Below are positions 8,357 to 16,733 of a stretch of DNA of 64,000 nucleotides, piece by piece (the first letter of the stretch is position 1; every line of letters starts with the position of its first letter). The position numbers and the translations under genes were made by a program. Below the pieces are notes generated by a model, which saw only the letters and a program-made list of their open reading frames with translations, was not told the DNA's origin and did not search any database. The DNA lies in NCBI GenBank assembly GCA_947476285.1, contig CANJPU010000024.1, positions 1-64,000 on the forward strand, read 5' to 3'. The stretch is from Comamonadaceae bacterium. Lineage in GTDB: Bacteria > Pseudomonadota > Gammaproteobacteria > Burkholderiales > Burkholderiaceae_C.

Positions 8357-9331
8357 ATGAAGAATCTTATTCGGATGATGCTGACGGTCGCCTGTGTATG
8401 CGGCCTGTCTTTCGGCGCAGTGGCGCAGGACTACCCCAGTCGCCCCATCACCCTGGTTGTCGCCGCTGCGCCCGGCGGTAGCACCGACTACATGGCCCGG
8501 CTGATCGCGCGTGAGATGGGCACTGCGCTGGGCAAGCAGGTGGTGGTCGAAAACCGCGCCGGTGCATCGGGCAACGTGGGCACCGACTATGTGGCCAAGT
8601 CCGCCAAGGATGGCTACACGCTGCTCTTCGGATACGGCGCGCCGCTGGCCACCAACGTCAGCCTTTACGGCAGTGTCTTGCCATATGATCCAGTGCGCGA
8701 TTTCATTCCCATCACACTGGTGGCCGAAGCGCCTGAGTTCCTGATGGTCCATCCCTCGGTGCCAGCCAACAACCTCAATGACTTGCTCAAACTGATCAGG
8801 GATCAGCCGGGCAAATACAGCTTTGCCTCGGGCGGCACCGGCACAGTGATGCATCTGGCCGGCGAACTGCTCAAGCTGCGCGCGAAGCTTGAGTTTGTGC
8901 ACGTTCCCTACAAGGGCGAGGGCCCTGCGCTGACCGATGTGACCGGCGGCCATGTGCCTGTCATGTTCGGCACAGCCGCATCCTTGCCCATCGTGCGCTC
9001 AGGAAAACTACGCGCGCTGGCAGTGACCACGCTGCAGCGCAGCCAGCAGGCGCCCACCGTGCCCACTTTCGCCGAGTCGGGCTTCCCCGGCTTTGACATC
9101 AGCGCCTGGTACGCCATCCTCGCGCCCGCCGGCACGCCCCGACCCATCGTCGAGAAACTGCAATCGGTGGTGGTGAAGATCATCGATTCCAAATCGGTCT
9201 CCGATGATTTCATTGCCCATGGCTTGGTGCCCCTGGGTGGCGGTCCAGAAAAACTGGCCGAAAAGATCAAGACCGAAATCTCTCTCATGGCCGAACTGGT
9301 GAAGACGGCTGGATTGAAACCAGGACAATAG
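8357..9331 (+). CDS. Bug/TctC-family periplasmic solute-binding receptor (tandem copy 2)
   Basis: A 324-residue receptor with a signal peptide ending near AVAQ, then DYPSRPITLVV and GGSTDYMAR. It is strikingly like the preceding gene: both keep GKYSFASGGTGTV in mid-protein, and the DNA there is nearly identical over about 30 bases. This points to a tandem duplication followed by divergence, probably to widen or tune ligand choice. The start at 8357 has AAAGGAG upstream. It lies within the same transcription unit as the hydratases, so the ligand is probably a substrate of this pathway. Confidence 0.92.
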   Translation: MKNLIRMMLTVACVCGLSFGAVAQDYPSRPITLVVAAAPGGSTDYMARLIAREMGTALGKQVVVENRAGASGNVGTDYVAKSAKDGYTLLFGYGAPLATNVSLYGSVLPYDPVRDFIPITLVAEAPEFLMVHPSVPANNLNDLLKLIRDQPGKYSFASGGTGTVMHLAGELLKLRAKLEFVHVPYKGEGPALTDVTGGHVPVMFGTAASLPIVRSGKLRALAVTTLQRSQQAPTVPTFAESGFPGFDISAWYAILAPAGTPRPIVEKLQSVVVKIIDSKSVSDDFIAHGLVPLGGGPEKLAEKIKTEISLMAELVKTAGLKPGQ

Positions 9332-9333
9332 CA

Positions 9334-10191
9334 ATGCGACCGATGTCTGGATCCAATGCGTATCACCTGGGCCGCGCGCCCACGGCCGATCTCTCCCAAA
9401 GGGGCAAGCTCAAGGTCGAGCGCCAGGGGCCGGTGCTGACCATCTGCCTCTCGTCTCAGGAGACGCGCAATTCGCTTGATGCGCAAATGTTGGAAGAGCT
9501 TGGCGATGCGGTGGCACAGGCCGAAGCCAACAAGTCGGTGCGGGCCGTGTTCCTCACCGCGCAAGGGCCGGCCTTTTGCTCAGGTGCCAACATCAAGCAC
9601 ATGCCACAGGGCACTGATCCATGGCAGGTCCATCGCAACGCGCGCGGCTTGGGCCGCACGCTGATGCCGCTGATGTGGCTGGACAAACCGGTGGTGGTGG
9701 GCGTCAACGGTCCGGCAGTGGGCAGCGGCATGGGCCTGGCCCTCAGTGGCGATTTGATGCTCGCTGGCGAGTCCGCCAGTTTCACAGCGGGTTGGTTTCG
9801 CCTGGGCGCCATGCCCGACATTGGCATCATGTACAACCTGCCGCGCTTGATCGGCATGGCGCGCACCAAGAATTTTTTGTTCGGTGGCGGCACGCTCAGC
9901 GCAGCCGAGGCGGCCGATCTGGGCCTGGTGCTGCGCATCGTGCCCGACCGACAGCTCAAGGACGAGGGCTTCAACGAAGCCATGCGCCTGGCCGAAGGCC
10001 CGGCCGAAGTGATGGGCCTGGCCAAGGCTTTGCTGGCGCGCACCTTCGAGACGCACATGACCGATATGCTCGCCTTTGAAGGCTTCGGCCAGGCGATGGC
10101 CATGTCCAATCCCGAATTCAAGGAAGGCCTGGCCGCCGCCTGCGAGAAGCGCCAGCCCGACTTCGTGCGTGCCGCGAGCAAGTATTTTTGA
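9334..10191 (+). CDS. Enoyl-CoA hydratase/isomerase family protein
   Basis: A 285-residue crotonase-fold protein beginning two bases after the receptor stop. It carries FCSGANIKHMP for the first oxyanion-hole region and GPAVGSGMGLALSGDLML for the second. About 30 extra residues precede the usual fold start. The active-site region reads GAMPDIGIMYNLPRLIG, with Asp where hydratases often have Glu, so an isomerase or ring-opening hydrolase role is as likely as hydration. Part of the operon that continues into the DUF35 and thiolase-like genes. Confidence 0.9.
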   Translation: MRPMSGSNAYHLGRAPTADLSQRGKLKVERQGPVLTICLSSQETRNSLDAQMLEELGDAVAQAEANKSVRAVFLTAQGPAFCSGANIKHMPQGTDPWQVHRNARGLGRTLMPLMWLDKPVVVGVNGPAVGSGMGLALSGDLMLAGESASFTAGWFRLGAMPDIGIMYNLPRLIGMARTKNFLFGGGTLSAAEAADLGLVLRIVPDRQLKDEGFNEAMRLAEGPAEVMGLAKALLARTFETHMTDMLAFEGFGQAMAMSNPEFKEGLAAACEKRQPDFVRAASKYF

Positions 10192-10228
10192 TAACCATCC
10201 CGAAGACTGTTTACTTGAGGAGCTCAAA

Positions 10229-10636
10229 TTGAACCCAGATCTGCCCCAACCGATCGCCAACGCCGACTCCAAGGTGTATTGGGAAGGCGCGCGCGAAAAC
10301 CGCCTGATGATTCGCAAATGCAATGGCTGCGGCAAGACGCATTTTTTGCCGCGCTACCTGTGTCCCGACTGCTGGTCCGAAGACCTGGCCTGGATTGAAG
10401 CTTGCGGCCGAGGCACCGTGCACAGTTTCACCGTGATCCGCCGCGCACCCACGCCGGCTTTCACTGGCAAGGTGCCTTATGTCGTGGCCTTGATTGATCT
10501 GGAAGAAGGCCCGCGCATGATGGCCAACATCGTTGACGAGCACGCGCTGGACACGCGCATAGGCGACAAAGTCGAGGCCGTCTTTGAAGAGCGGCAAGAA
10601 GGCGCAAAGATTGTTCAATTCATTCGCCGCGCTTGA
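10229..10636 (+). CDS. DUF35 / OB-fold zinc-ribbon protein, partner of the thiolase-like enzyme
   Basis: A 135-residue protein with an N-terminal rubredoxin-like zinc ribbon (CNGCGK and, 15 residues on, CPDC) followed by an OB fold, the usual acyl-CoA-associated DUF35 layout. Start is TTG at 10229, supported by AGGAG at 10218-10222; no ATG fits. DUF35 proteins or domains form complexes with SCP2-type thiolases, for example with the Ltp2 retro-aldolase of steroid side-chain degradation. The next gene encodes just such a thiolase-fold partner, so a complex is expected. The family assignment is firm, the complex is inference. Confidence 0.85.
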   Translation: MNPDLPQPIANADSKVYWEGARENRLMIRKCNGCGKTHFLPRYLCPDCWSEDLAWIEACGRGTVHSFTVIRRAPTPAFTGKVPYVVALIDLEEGPRMMANIVDEHALDTRIGDKVEAVFEERQEGAKIVQFIRRA

Positions 10637-10668
10637 AGCGCATCGCATCCATCCACAGGAAGAATCAA

Positions 10669-11847
10669 ATGATCAGCGGTGAAACCCTAAAGAACAAAGT
10701 GGCCATTGTCGGTGTCGGCGAATCCGAGATTGGCAAAGTGCCCCACATGACCGGCCTGGGCCTGAACGCGCAGGCGGCCAAACGCGCATTGGACGAGTCG
10801 GGGCTGAAGCTCTCGGACATCGATGGCTTGCTCACGGCCTACTCGTTCACCGAGCCCTATCCCATGCTAGGCACGGTGCTGTGCGAATACCTCGGGCTCA
10901 AACCCAAGTATTGCGCGGCCATGATGCTGGGCGGTGCGTCGCCCGCGGTGTTGCTGCGCCATGCGGCCGAAACAGTGGCGGCGGGCCGCTGCAAGGCGGT
11001 GTTGGTGTGCGGCGGCGAAAACCGCGCCACCGGGCAGACCCGCGACCAGGCGGTTGCCACCATCACCAGCATTGGCCATCCGTATCTTGAGACACCCTAC
11101 GGCCCCACCATGCCGGGCTTTTATGCCTTGATCGCGCAGCGCTATATGCATGAATACGGGCTGACCTCAGAGCAACTGGCCACGGTGGCTGTCACATCGC
11201 GCCGACACGCTGGCATGCATCCGGCCGCGCACATGCGCAAACCCATCACCATCGAAGATGTGCTGGCTTCCAAGCCCATCGCTGATCCGCTGCGCATGAT
11301 GGACTGCTGCCTCATATCGGATGCCGGTGGTGCCTTCATCGTCACATCGGCCGAGCTGGCGCGTGACCTCAAGCAAAAGCCCATCTACCTGGCCGGCATC
11401 GGCGAATACCACACCCATGAGCACGTGACCTTCGCGCCCAGCCTGACCGAATTCGGCGCGCGTCAGTCGGGCGAGGATGCGTATGCGATGGCCGGCCTGG
11501 GCCCGGCCGATGTGGACGTGGCTCAGCTCTACGATTGCTTCACCATCGTTCCGATTCTCGAACTCGAAGAACTTGGCTTTTGCGCCAAGGGCGAGGGCGG
11601 TGCCTTCTACACCGCCGGGCATGCCACCATCGGTGGCAAGCTGCCCATCAACACCCATGGCGGCATGCTCTCGCATGCGCATGCGGGCGCTGCGGGCGGC
11701 TTGTTTGGCATCGTCGAGTCGGTGCGCCAACTGCGCGGTGGCCTGGGCCAGCGGCAGGTGCAAGGCGCCGAGGTCGCGCTGGTGCACAACGAAGGCGGGA
11801 TTCTTTCCTCGCATTGCACAGTCATATTGACCGGCGCGCCGGCCTGA
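10669..11847 (+). CDS. SCP2-type thiolase-fold protein, possible retro-aldolase
   Basis: A 392-residue thiolase-superfamily protein. The strand-turn that normally carries the nucleophilic Cys (C-[AGS]-SG) reads MLGGASPAVLL, with no cysteine, while the C-terminal part keeps NTHGGMLSHAHAGAAGG. Loss of that Cys together with an adjacent DUF35 gene is the pattern of Ltp2-like aldolases, which cleave beta-hydroxyacyl-CoA by retro-aldol chemistry rather than by thiolysis. I use ATG 10669 (AGGAAG before it) rather than the TTG at 10633 that overlaps the previous stop. Aldolase function is inferred, not shown. Confidence 0.85.
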   Translation: MISGETLKNKVAIVGVGESEIGKVPHMTGLGLNAQAAKRALDESGLKLSDIDGLLTAYSFTEPYPMLGTVLCEYLGLKPKYCAAMMLGGASPAVLLRHAAETVAAGRCKAVLVCGGENRATGQTRDQAVATITSIGHPYLETPYGPTMPGFYALIAQRYMHEYGLTSEQLATVAVTSRRHAGMHPAAHMRKPITIEDVLASKPIADPLRMMDCCLISDAGGAFIVTSAELARDLKQKPIYLAGIGEYHTHEHVTFAPSLTEFGARQSGEDAYAMAGLGPADVDVAQLYDCFTIVPILELEELGFCAKGEGGAFYTAGHATIGGKLPINTHGGMLSHAHAGAAGGLFGIVESVRQLRGGLGQRQVQGAEVALVHNEGGILSSHCTVILTGAPA

Positions 11848-11858
11848 AGGAGACCCAC

Positions 11859-12482
11859 TTGAGCACAGACAAACCGACTCCATCGCCTGCTGGTGTGGCA
11901 CTGCACGCGCGGCTGCAGGCCTACATTGGCCGTGGCGGCGATCGCCAGATGAAAGCGCGAGATCCGGTCACGGCCGAGGCGATCAAGATGGTTGCCAATG
12001 CAGTGGGCGACCGCAATCCCGTCTACACCGATGCCGACTACGCAGCCAAGTCGGTTCACGGTGGCATCGTCGCGCCGCCGTCCAGCGTGATCTGGTGGCA
12101 CCGGGCCATGTTCGAGCCGGTTGATTCATCCGACTGGATCGATGAGCAGGGCACGCCGCATTTTCGGCTAGAGCCCAATCCGGCCCGTCAGGTGGGGCTG
12201 CGCGAAACCGAGAACGGCCTGCTGGCAGAGGTGGTGCAGCTCATGGCGGATGCGGGCTACACCTCGCTCGCGGTGACCGGCTCTGACACCACGGTCAATC
12301 GCTATCCGCGCATGGGTGATCTGCTGTGCTGCCAGGGGCCGACCATCGAATCCATCGTCGGGCCGAAGAAGACCTCGCTGGGCGAAGGCTTCTTCAGTAC
12401 ATCGAGCTACAAGTTGGTCGATGCCAAAGGCGAGCAGGTTGCGGCATGGACGACCACCCGCATTCATTTCGCTCCCGCATGA
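11859..12482 (+). CDS. MaoC-like hydratase, FAS1-type N-terminal hot-dog domain
   Basis: A 207-residue hot-dog-fold protein resembling the FAS1-type dehydratase/MaoC N-terminal domain (VGDRNPVYTDADYA, then GIVAPPS). Such proteins pair with a second MaoC-like subunit, with catalytic Asp/His usually in only one of them; the pair hydrates enoyl-CoA with bulky acyl groups. Start is TTG at 11859 with AAGGAG at 11848-11853. The partner is almost certainly the next gene. The order DUF35, thiolase-like, MaoC, MaoC mirrors the hydratase/aldolase set of steroid side-chain degradation. Confidence 0.83.
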   Translation: MSTDKPTPSPAGVALHARLQAYIGRGGDRQMKARDPVTAEAIKMVANAVGDRNPVYTDADYAAKSVHGGIVAPPSSVIWWHRAMFEPVDSSDWIDEQGTPHFRLEPNPARQVGLRETENGLLAEVVQLMADAGYTSLAVTGSDTTVNRYPRMGDLLCCQGPTIESIVGPKKTSLGEGFFSTSSYKLVDAKGEQVAAWTTTRIHFAPA

Positions 12483-12516
12483 AGGCGCGGACAAGCTCAA
12501 CCCACACAAGATCGCC

Positions 12517-12975
12517 ATGACGCCACGCAAGTACAACGCCACCCCAAGCCTGAACCTCGCCTCCTTGCAGGTTGGCCATGTTCTGCCCGAATTCATCGTC
12601 GATGTGACGCGCACGCTGATTGTCGGCGGCGCCTTCGCCACACGCGACGTACAGGATGTCCACCATGACCCGGTGATCACTGCCCAACGCGGGTTCAAGG
12701 ACATCTTCATGAACAATTTCACCACCATGGCGCTGGTCACCCGCTACCTCAACGACTGGGCCGGGCCGCAGGCGGTGGTGCAGCGCTTCTCCTTCAAACT
12801 GGGCACGCCGCAGTATGCGCAAGATGCCTTGCGCTTTCGGGGCACGGTTCAATCGGTTGAAAGCGGTGCTGACAAGACCACTTTGGCCGTGGAGGTCACG
12901 GGCACCAACTCGGGCGGCACCCATCTGACCAGCGTGGTCCATTTGGCGCTGGCCCACGCAAACTACCCAGCCTGA
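12517..12975 (+). CDS. MaoC-like hydratase, second hot-dog subunit
   Basis: A 152-residue hot-dog-fold protein. DVHHDPVITAQRGFKDIF is the equivalent of the MaoC hydratase motif, with Asp and His available for catalysis, and the downstream NNFTTMALVTRYLNDW fits the central helix. It probably forms a heteromer with the product of the gene at 11859. ATG 12517 is the first start after the neighbouring stop codon; its ribosome site is weak, which suggests translational coupling. It is the last gene of the first plus-strand run, since the following cupin gene is on the other strand. Confidence 0.8.
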   Translation: MTPRKYNATPSLNLASLQVGHVLPEFIVDVTRTLIVGGAFATRDVQDVHHDPVITAQRGFKDIFMNNFTTMALVTRYLNDWAGPQAVVQRFSFKLGTPQYAQDALRFRGTVQSVESGADKTTLAVEVTGTNSGGTHLTSVVHLALAHANYPA

Positions 12976-12988
12976 ACGCAAGAGGCGG

Positions 12989-13369
12989 TCAGGGGGCTTG
13001 GGTGAACTCAGCGTCCTGGTAAGCGGCGAGGTGGCGGTAGTCGTCCCGGATGGGGGCGAACACGTCCAGATTCAATGCCACCTCATCGCCTGTGGCTTCG
13101 ACATGGTGCATGGTGTGGGGTGGCACCCGCAGCATGGAGCCTGGGGTCATGTCGAAGAACGTGTCACCCACGTGATAGCGGAACTTTCCGCTCACGCAGA
13201 CCACGAGCTGCTCGAAGTCGTGCTGATGAGGCCGCACGTCGATGCGCGGTGCGATCCAGTTCATCACCATCACCACGTTCTCGCCGCGAAAACCGCATCG
13301 CTCGATTCCCTGGCGCACCGCTTCGCGTGGCAGGTCGTTCCAGTTGTACATGGTGGTCATCGTGGTCAT
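12989..13369 (-). CDS. Cupin-domain protein
   Basis: A 126-residue single-domain cupin. The first cupin motif is visible as RPHQHDFEQLVVCVSGKF, with two His and a Glu suited to metal binding, and the second as PGSMLRVPPHTMHHVEA. Such proteins act as small metal-dependent enzymes or ligand sensors. The start is the first of three close ATGs (read from 13369), with AGAGGA upstream. It is divergent from the ketosteroid-dehydrogenase-like gene and convergent with the MaoC pair. No specific substrate can be given. Confidence 0.8.
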   Translation of the reverse strand: MTTMTTMYNWNDLPREAVRQGIERCGFRGENVVMVMNWIAPRIDVRPHQHDFEQLVVCVSGKFRYHVGDTFFDMTPGSMLRVPPHTMHHVEATGDEVALNLDVFAPIRDDYRHLAAYQDAEFTQAP

Positions 13370-13537
13370 GGGATTGATGTTCCTCTTGAAAAATTGATCG
13401 GGGGCGGTGAGCTTTGAATACAGGTAGGTGCATACAGTGTTTACCTTGGGCACTGCCGGCGCATCGTGCAACACCCTGGACTGCACCATTGCGCCTACTC
13501 CAGCCGATGGCGATGTGCAAAAAGCGCGCCACGCCCT

Positions 13538-13552
13538 TGGCACAACACTTGC
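13538..13552 (+). promoter_or_regulatory. Sigma54 (-24/-12) promoter, exact consensus core
   Basis: TGGCAC, five bases, TTGC is an exact match to the core sigma54 consensus with correct spacing, 46 bases before the flavoprotein start at 13599. Transcription would begin near 13564. Together with the similar site at 3599 it suggests that the activator at 1678 drives both plus-strand gene runs. Activator-binding sites are not obvious in 13370-13537. Confidence 0.7.
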
Positions 13553-13598
13553 CTCGCTTTTGCGCTGCGGCGCCCCGACCGCATTGGAGAGACGCCAG

Positions 13599-15248
13599 AT
13601 GTTTTTCGGAAAGAGTCAACGCTGGAACAGCGAAGCCGACCTGGTCGTGATCGGCTCGGGCGCGGCCGGAATGACGGCTGCGCTGCGCGCGCACGACGCC
13701 GGCGCCAAGGTTGTGATTATCGAGAGCACTGCGCTGGTGGGCGGCACCACGGCCGTATCGGGCGGTGGCATCTGGGTGCCGCTGAACACCCGCATGAGCG
13801 AGCGTGGGTTCACCGATGACCGCGCTGATGCCCTGCAGTACTGCCGCACGCTCAGCGCCGGCCGCGCGGCCGATGACTTGATTGAAACCTTCGTCGATCA
13901 GGCCTCGCCCATGCTGGACTACCTGGAGGCGCACACGCCGCTGCGCTTCAAGTGCATGACCGCGCCGGACTACCACCCAGAAGTGCTCGGCGCACGCAAG
14001 GGCGGCCGCTCGGTCGAGGCACAGCCCTTTGAGGCCGGGACGCTGGGCGATTGGCGCAAGCGCCTGCGCCCAGCCAGTGCACTGGCTTTTCCTACCACCT
14101 TGCAGGAAGCCTTCGACGACTTTCAGGCCTTCTACCGGCCCTGGAACATTCCGCAGGACGTGGTGGCCGAGCGAATGAACAAAGGCCAAGTGACGCTGGG
14201 GCAGGCCCTGGCCGCAGGCCTGTTGCGCGCTGTGCTCGACAGAAAGATTCCTATCTTGCTGGAGCATCCCGCGCAAAGCCTGGTGGTCGAAGACGGGCGT
14301 GTGCAAGGTGTGCGGGTTCAACACATGGGCGCGCAGCTTGCCATTCGCGGCAAGCGTGGTGTGCTGCTCGCCAGCGGCGGCTTCGAATGGAACGAGGACT
14401 TGCGCCAGAAATTCATCGGCGGCCCCAAGGTCTCGCCCAATTCGCCGCCTTCGACCCAAGGCGACGGATTGCTGATGGCCATGGAGGTGGGCGCTGATCT
14501 GGCCAACATGAACGAACTGTGGCACTACCCCTCGATCTCCATTCCTGGCGAGACCTACGAGTCAAAGCCGCTGATGCGTGCGATCAAGGCAGAGCGCAGT
14601 GGGCCGCACATCATCTGGGTCAACGCCAGGGGCCGCCGCTTCGTGAACGAGGCGGCCAACTACAACTCCATGGGCCGCATGTTCTTCACCATGCGCACCG
14701 ATGGACCGGCCATGGAGAACCTGCCGGCCTGGGCCGTGTTCGACGCGCAGTTCCGCAAGCGCTACGTGGTGGGCACCACCATGCCCGAAGATCCCGATCC
14801 AGCTTATCTGCTTCGCAGCGACACGCTCGAAGGTTTGGCCGCACAGGCAGGCATCGACCCGGTTGGCCTGGCGCAGACCGTGGCGCGCTGGAATGCCTTC
14901 GTGGCCGAGGGCAAGGATGCGGATTTCGGCAAGGGCGACAGCGCATTCGACCGCTATCAGGGAGACAGGCAGGCCGCGCATCCGAACCTGGGCAGCATCG
15001 TGCAGGCGCCGTTCTATGCGCTGGCGCTGCATCCTGGCGCGCTGGGCACAAAGGGTGGCCCGCGCACCGACAAGCATGCGCGGGTGCTCAATGTGCGGGG
15101 CCAGCCCATTGCCGGGCTGTATGCCGCTGGCAATGTGGCGGCCAGCATGTGCGGGCCCAGCTACTACGGTGTCGGCTCCACGCTGGGCCCAGCCATGACC
15201 TGGGGCTTCATCGCGGGTGCGCATGCAGCCAGCGCTCGGACGGCCTGA
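13599..15248 (+). CDS. FAD-dependent 3-ketosteroid-dehydrogenase-like oxidoreductase
   Basis: A 549-residue flavoprotein of the fumarate reductase / 3-ketosteroid delta1-dehydrogenase family. The dinucleotide-binding motif VVIGSGAAGMTAALRAHDAG begins near residue 13, and VLLASGGFEWN and the C-terminal GGPRTDKHARVL, GLYAAGN and YYGVGSTLGPAM complete the FAD site; a Tyr-x-x-Gly there resembles the KstD active site. It should introduce a double bond next to a ring ketone. Start ATG 13599 has GGAGAG upstream and an ideal sigma54 promoter before it. The steroid-like assignment is by family; the true substrate may be another cyclic ketone. Confidence 0.87.
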   Translation: MFFGKSQRWNSEADLVVIGSGAAGMTAALRAHDAGAKVVIIESTALVGGTTAVSGGGIWVPLNTRMSERGFTDDRADALQYCRTLSAGRAADDLIETFVDQASPMLDYLEAHTPLRFKCMTAPDYHPEVLGARKGGRSVEAQPFEAGTLGDWRKRLRPASALAFPTTLQEAFDDFQAFYRPWNIPQDVVAERMNKGQVTLGQALAAGLLRAVLDRKIPILLEHPAQSLVVEDGRVQGVRVQHMGAQLAIRGKRGVLLASGGFEWNEDLRQKFIGGPKVSPNSPPSTQGDGLLMAMEVGADLANMNELWHYPSISIPGETYESKPLMRAIKAERSGPHIIWVNARGRRFVNEAANYNSMGRMFFTMRTDGPAMENLPAWAVFDAQFRKRYVVGTTMPEDPDPAYLLRSDTLEGLAAQAGIDPVGLAQTVARWNAFVAEGKDADFGKGDSAFDRYQGDRQAAHPNLGSIVQAPFYALALHPGALGTKGGPRTDKHARVLNVRGQPIAGLYAAGNVAASMCGPSYYGVGSTLGPAMTWGFIAGAHAASARTA

Positions 15249-15790
15249 TGAGCGAGCCAGACGACCCGCTCAATGTAGCGCGCGAGCTGTCGGTGCCGCG
15301 CACGCCTGCGCAGGTGTGGCAGTTTGTCTGCGACATGGGCAACTGGGCTGGCCAGATGCCCGGCTATATCTCGCATGAACAACTGGGCCCCGACGATTCG
15401 GTCTGGACTTTGCAACTGAACATCGGGCCTTTCGAGCGGCCGGTCGCCATCGACGTGCACGTACTGCGCTGGGACGAGCCGCATCATGTGGATTTTGAAA
15501 TCAAGGGCAAGCACGATCCGTTTGTTGGTAGCGGCAAATTCAATTCGGTTCAAGAGGGCGACGCAACACGCATCGTGCTGGCGTTTCGCGCCGAACCCAC
15601 AGGGTCGATGGCCAGGGTACTGGCGCCTTTGATGCCGCCCATCCTGAACGAAGTGGCGGACCAGTTCAGCGCCAACCTCGCCAAGGTGCTGGGCCGCACC
15701 ACACCCGCCGCCGCAACCGATCAAGTGCCGCAGCGACGCGGCTTTTGGGCCTGGCTGATGCGCAAGCTTCTGCGCCGCAAGTCCGACTGA
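15248..15790 (+). CDS. SRPBCC / CoxG-like protein
   Basis: A 180-residue protein whose first 150 residues fit the START-like SRPBCC fold of the carbon monoxide dehydrogenase subunit G (CoxG) family: RELSVPRTPAQVWQFVCDM at the start and a long C-terminal helix. The end is basic (WLMRKLLRRKSD), which could bind membrane. Family members bind hydrophobic ligands or help load molybdenum enzymes; here no Mo enzyme is adjacent, so ligand binding seems likelier. The ATG overlaps the stop of the flavoprotein gene (TGATG), so the two are translationally coupled. Confidence 0.78.
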   Translation: MSEPDDPLNVARELSVPRTPAQVWQFVCDMGNWAGQMPGYISHEQLGPDDSVWTLQLNIGPFERPVAIDVHVLRWDEPHHVDFEIKGKHDPFVGSGKFNSVQEGDATRIVLAFRAEPTGSMARVLAPLMPPILNEVADQFSANLAKVLGRTTPAAATDQVPQRRGFWAWLMRKLLRRKSD

Positions 15791-15843
15791 GATTCACTTT
15801 CAAGCCACAGCATTCTTAGCTCACACCCACCGGAGAAGACACC

Positions 15844-16293
15844 ATGAAAGAAGAAATCGAAACCTACGTCACGCAGCACAAACTCTATGAAGAGGGATTC
15901 ACCGAAGAGTTTCTTGATGAGGCCTTGTCGAAAGTGCAGCAGCGGATGTTTGGTGACTGGCCGCTGTTTGGTGCCAAGGAAGCCTATGGCGATCATGATG
16001 CCAAGACCACGCAATACATCTTCGGGCAGATCTTCGGGCGGCCGGGGCTGGATCTGAAGACGCGCGGGCTGATGGTGCTGTCCTGCCTATGCATTTTGCA
16101 GCGCGAAGGCGTGATGCGCATCTGGACCAATGCCTGTCTGAACCTGGGCTGGACCGAAGCGCAGATCAAGGAGATGGGCATGCTGCTGGCACATGCGGGC
16201 GGCTTTCCCACCTCGCGTGGCGCGGTGGTGGTGTTCGACGACGTGTTCGAGCAACGCCGCGCCAACCCTGGCGCGAAATGGGCCGGTGCCTGA
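15844..16293 (+). CDS. Carboxymuconolactone decarboxylase family protein
   Basis: A 149-residue all-helical protein of the CMD/AhpD superfamily, with a good GGAGAAG before the ATG. It lacks the CxxC pair of AhpD peroxidase partners, so a redox role is unlikely. The decarboxylase or another small-molecule role is possible. The next gene is a second member of the same family, and the two may form a hetero-oligomer. Both belong to the run driven by the promoter at 13538. Confidence 0.8.
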   Translation: MKEEIETYVTQHKLYEEGFTEEFLDEALSKVQQRMFGDWPLFGAKEAYGDHDAKTTQYIFGQIFGRPGLDLKTRGLMVLSCLCILQREGVMRIWTNACLNLGWTEAQIKEMGMLLAHAGGFPTSRGAVVVFDDVFEQRRANPGAKWAGA

Positions 16294-16334
16294 GCGCACG
16301 TCAACACTGACTGATTGAAGCTATAGAGGCAAAC

Positions 16335-16733
16335 ATGAGCACACCATCGAATCGACTTTTTACCCAGGGCAAGGAACTGGCCGAGCAACTCTTTGGCAAT
16401 GCGCACGGCGATGTCGGCGACATTCCCATCGATCCCAAGGACGACCTGCCCGACGTGCTGGTGACTTGGCTGTTTGGCTATCTGCTCAAGGAGCGGACAC
16501 AACTGGATGTCAAGACCAAAGTCTTGTCATTGATCGCCATGTGCACAGCCACCAACCAGGAAGACATGCTGGAGCGCTGGATTCCCGCCGCCCGCAAGGC
16601 GGGCTGCACGCGGCTGGAGTTGCAGGAAACCATGGTCACCATGATGATCTATGCTGGCTGGCCGGCCGCGCGGCGTGGCCTCAATATCCTGGCCAGCCAG
16701 TGGCCTTTGAATCCCCAAGGAGACGACAAATGA
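16335..16733 (+). CDS. Carboxymuconolactone decarboxylase family protein (second copy)
   Basis: A 132-residue member of the CMD/AhpD superfamily, paralogous in layout to the preceding gene and likewise without a CxxC motif. The helix pattern DVKTKVLSLIAMCTATNQED followed by a helix ending in ARRGLNIL is typical. A GAGG ribosome site precedes the ATG. Its stop overlaps the start of the downstream cupin gene (ATGA). Its exact reaction is unknown; paired CMD proteins next to a cupin suggest decarboxylation or ring opening of a lactone-like intermediate, which is inference only. Confidence 0.8.
   Translation: MSTPSNRLFTQGKELAEQLFGNAHGDVGDIPIDPKDDLPDVLVTWLFGYLLKERTQLDVKTKVLSLIAMCTATNQEDMLERWIPAARKAGCTRLELQETMVTMMIYAGWPAARRGLNILASQWPLNPQGDDK

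Noticed and set aside
7323-9331. Tandem repeated DNA as a possible mobile element
   Set aside because: The repeats are diverged protein-coding paralogues without terminal inverted repeats or a transposase.
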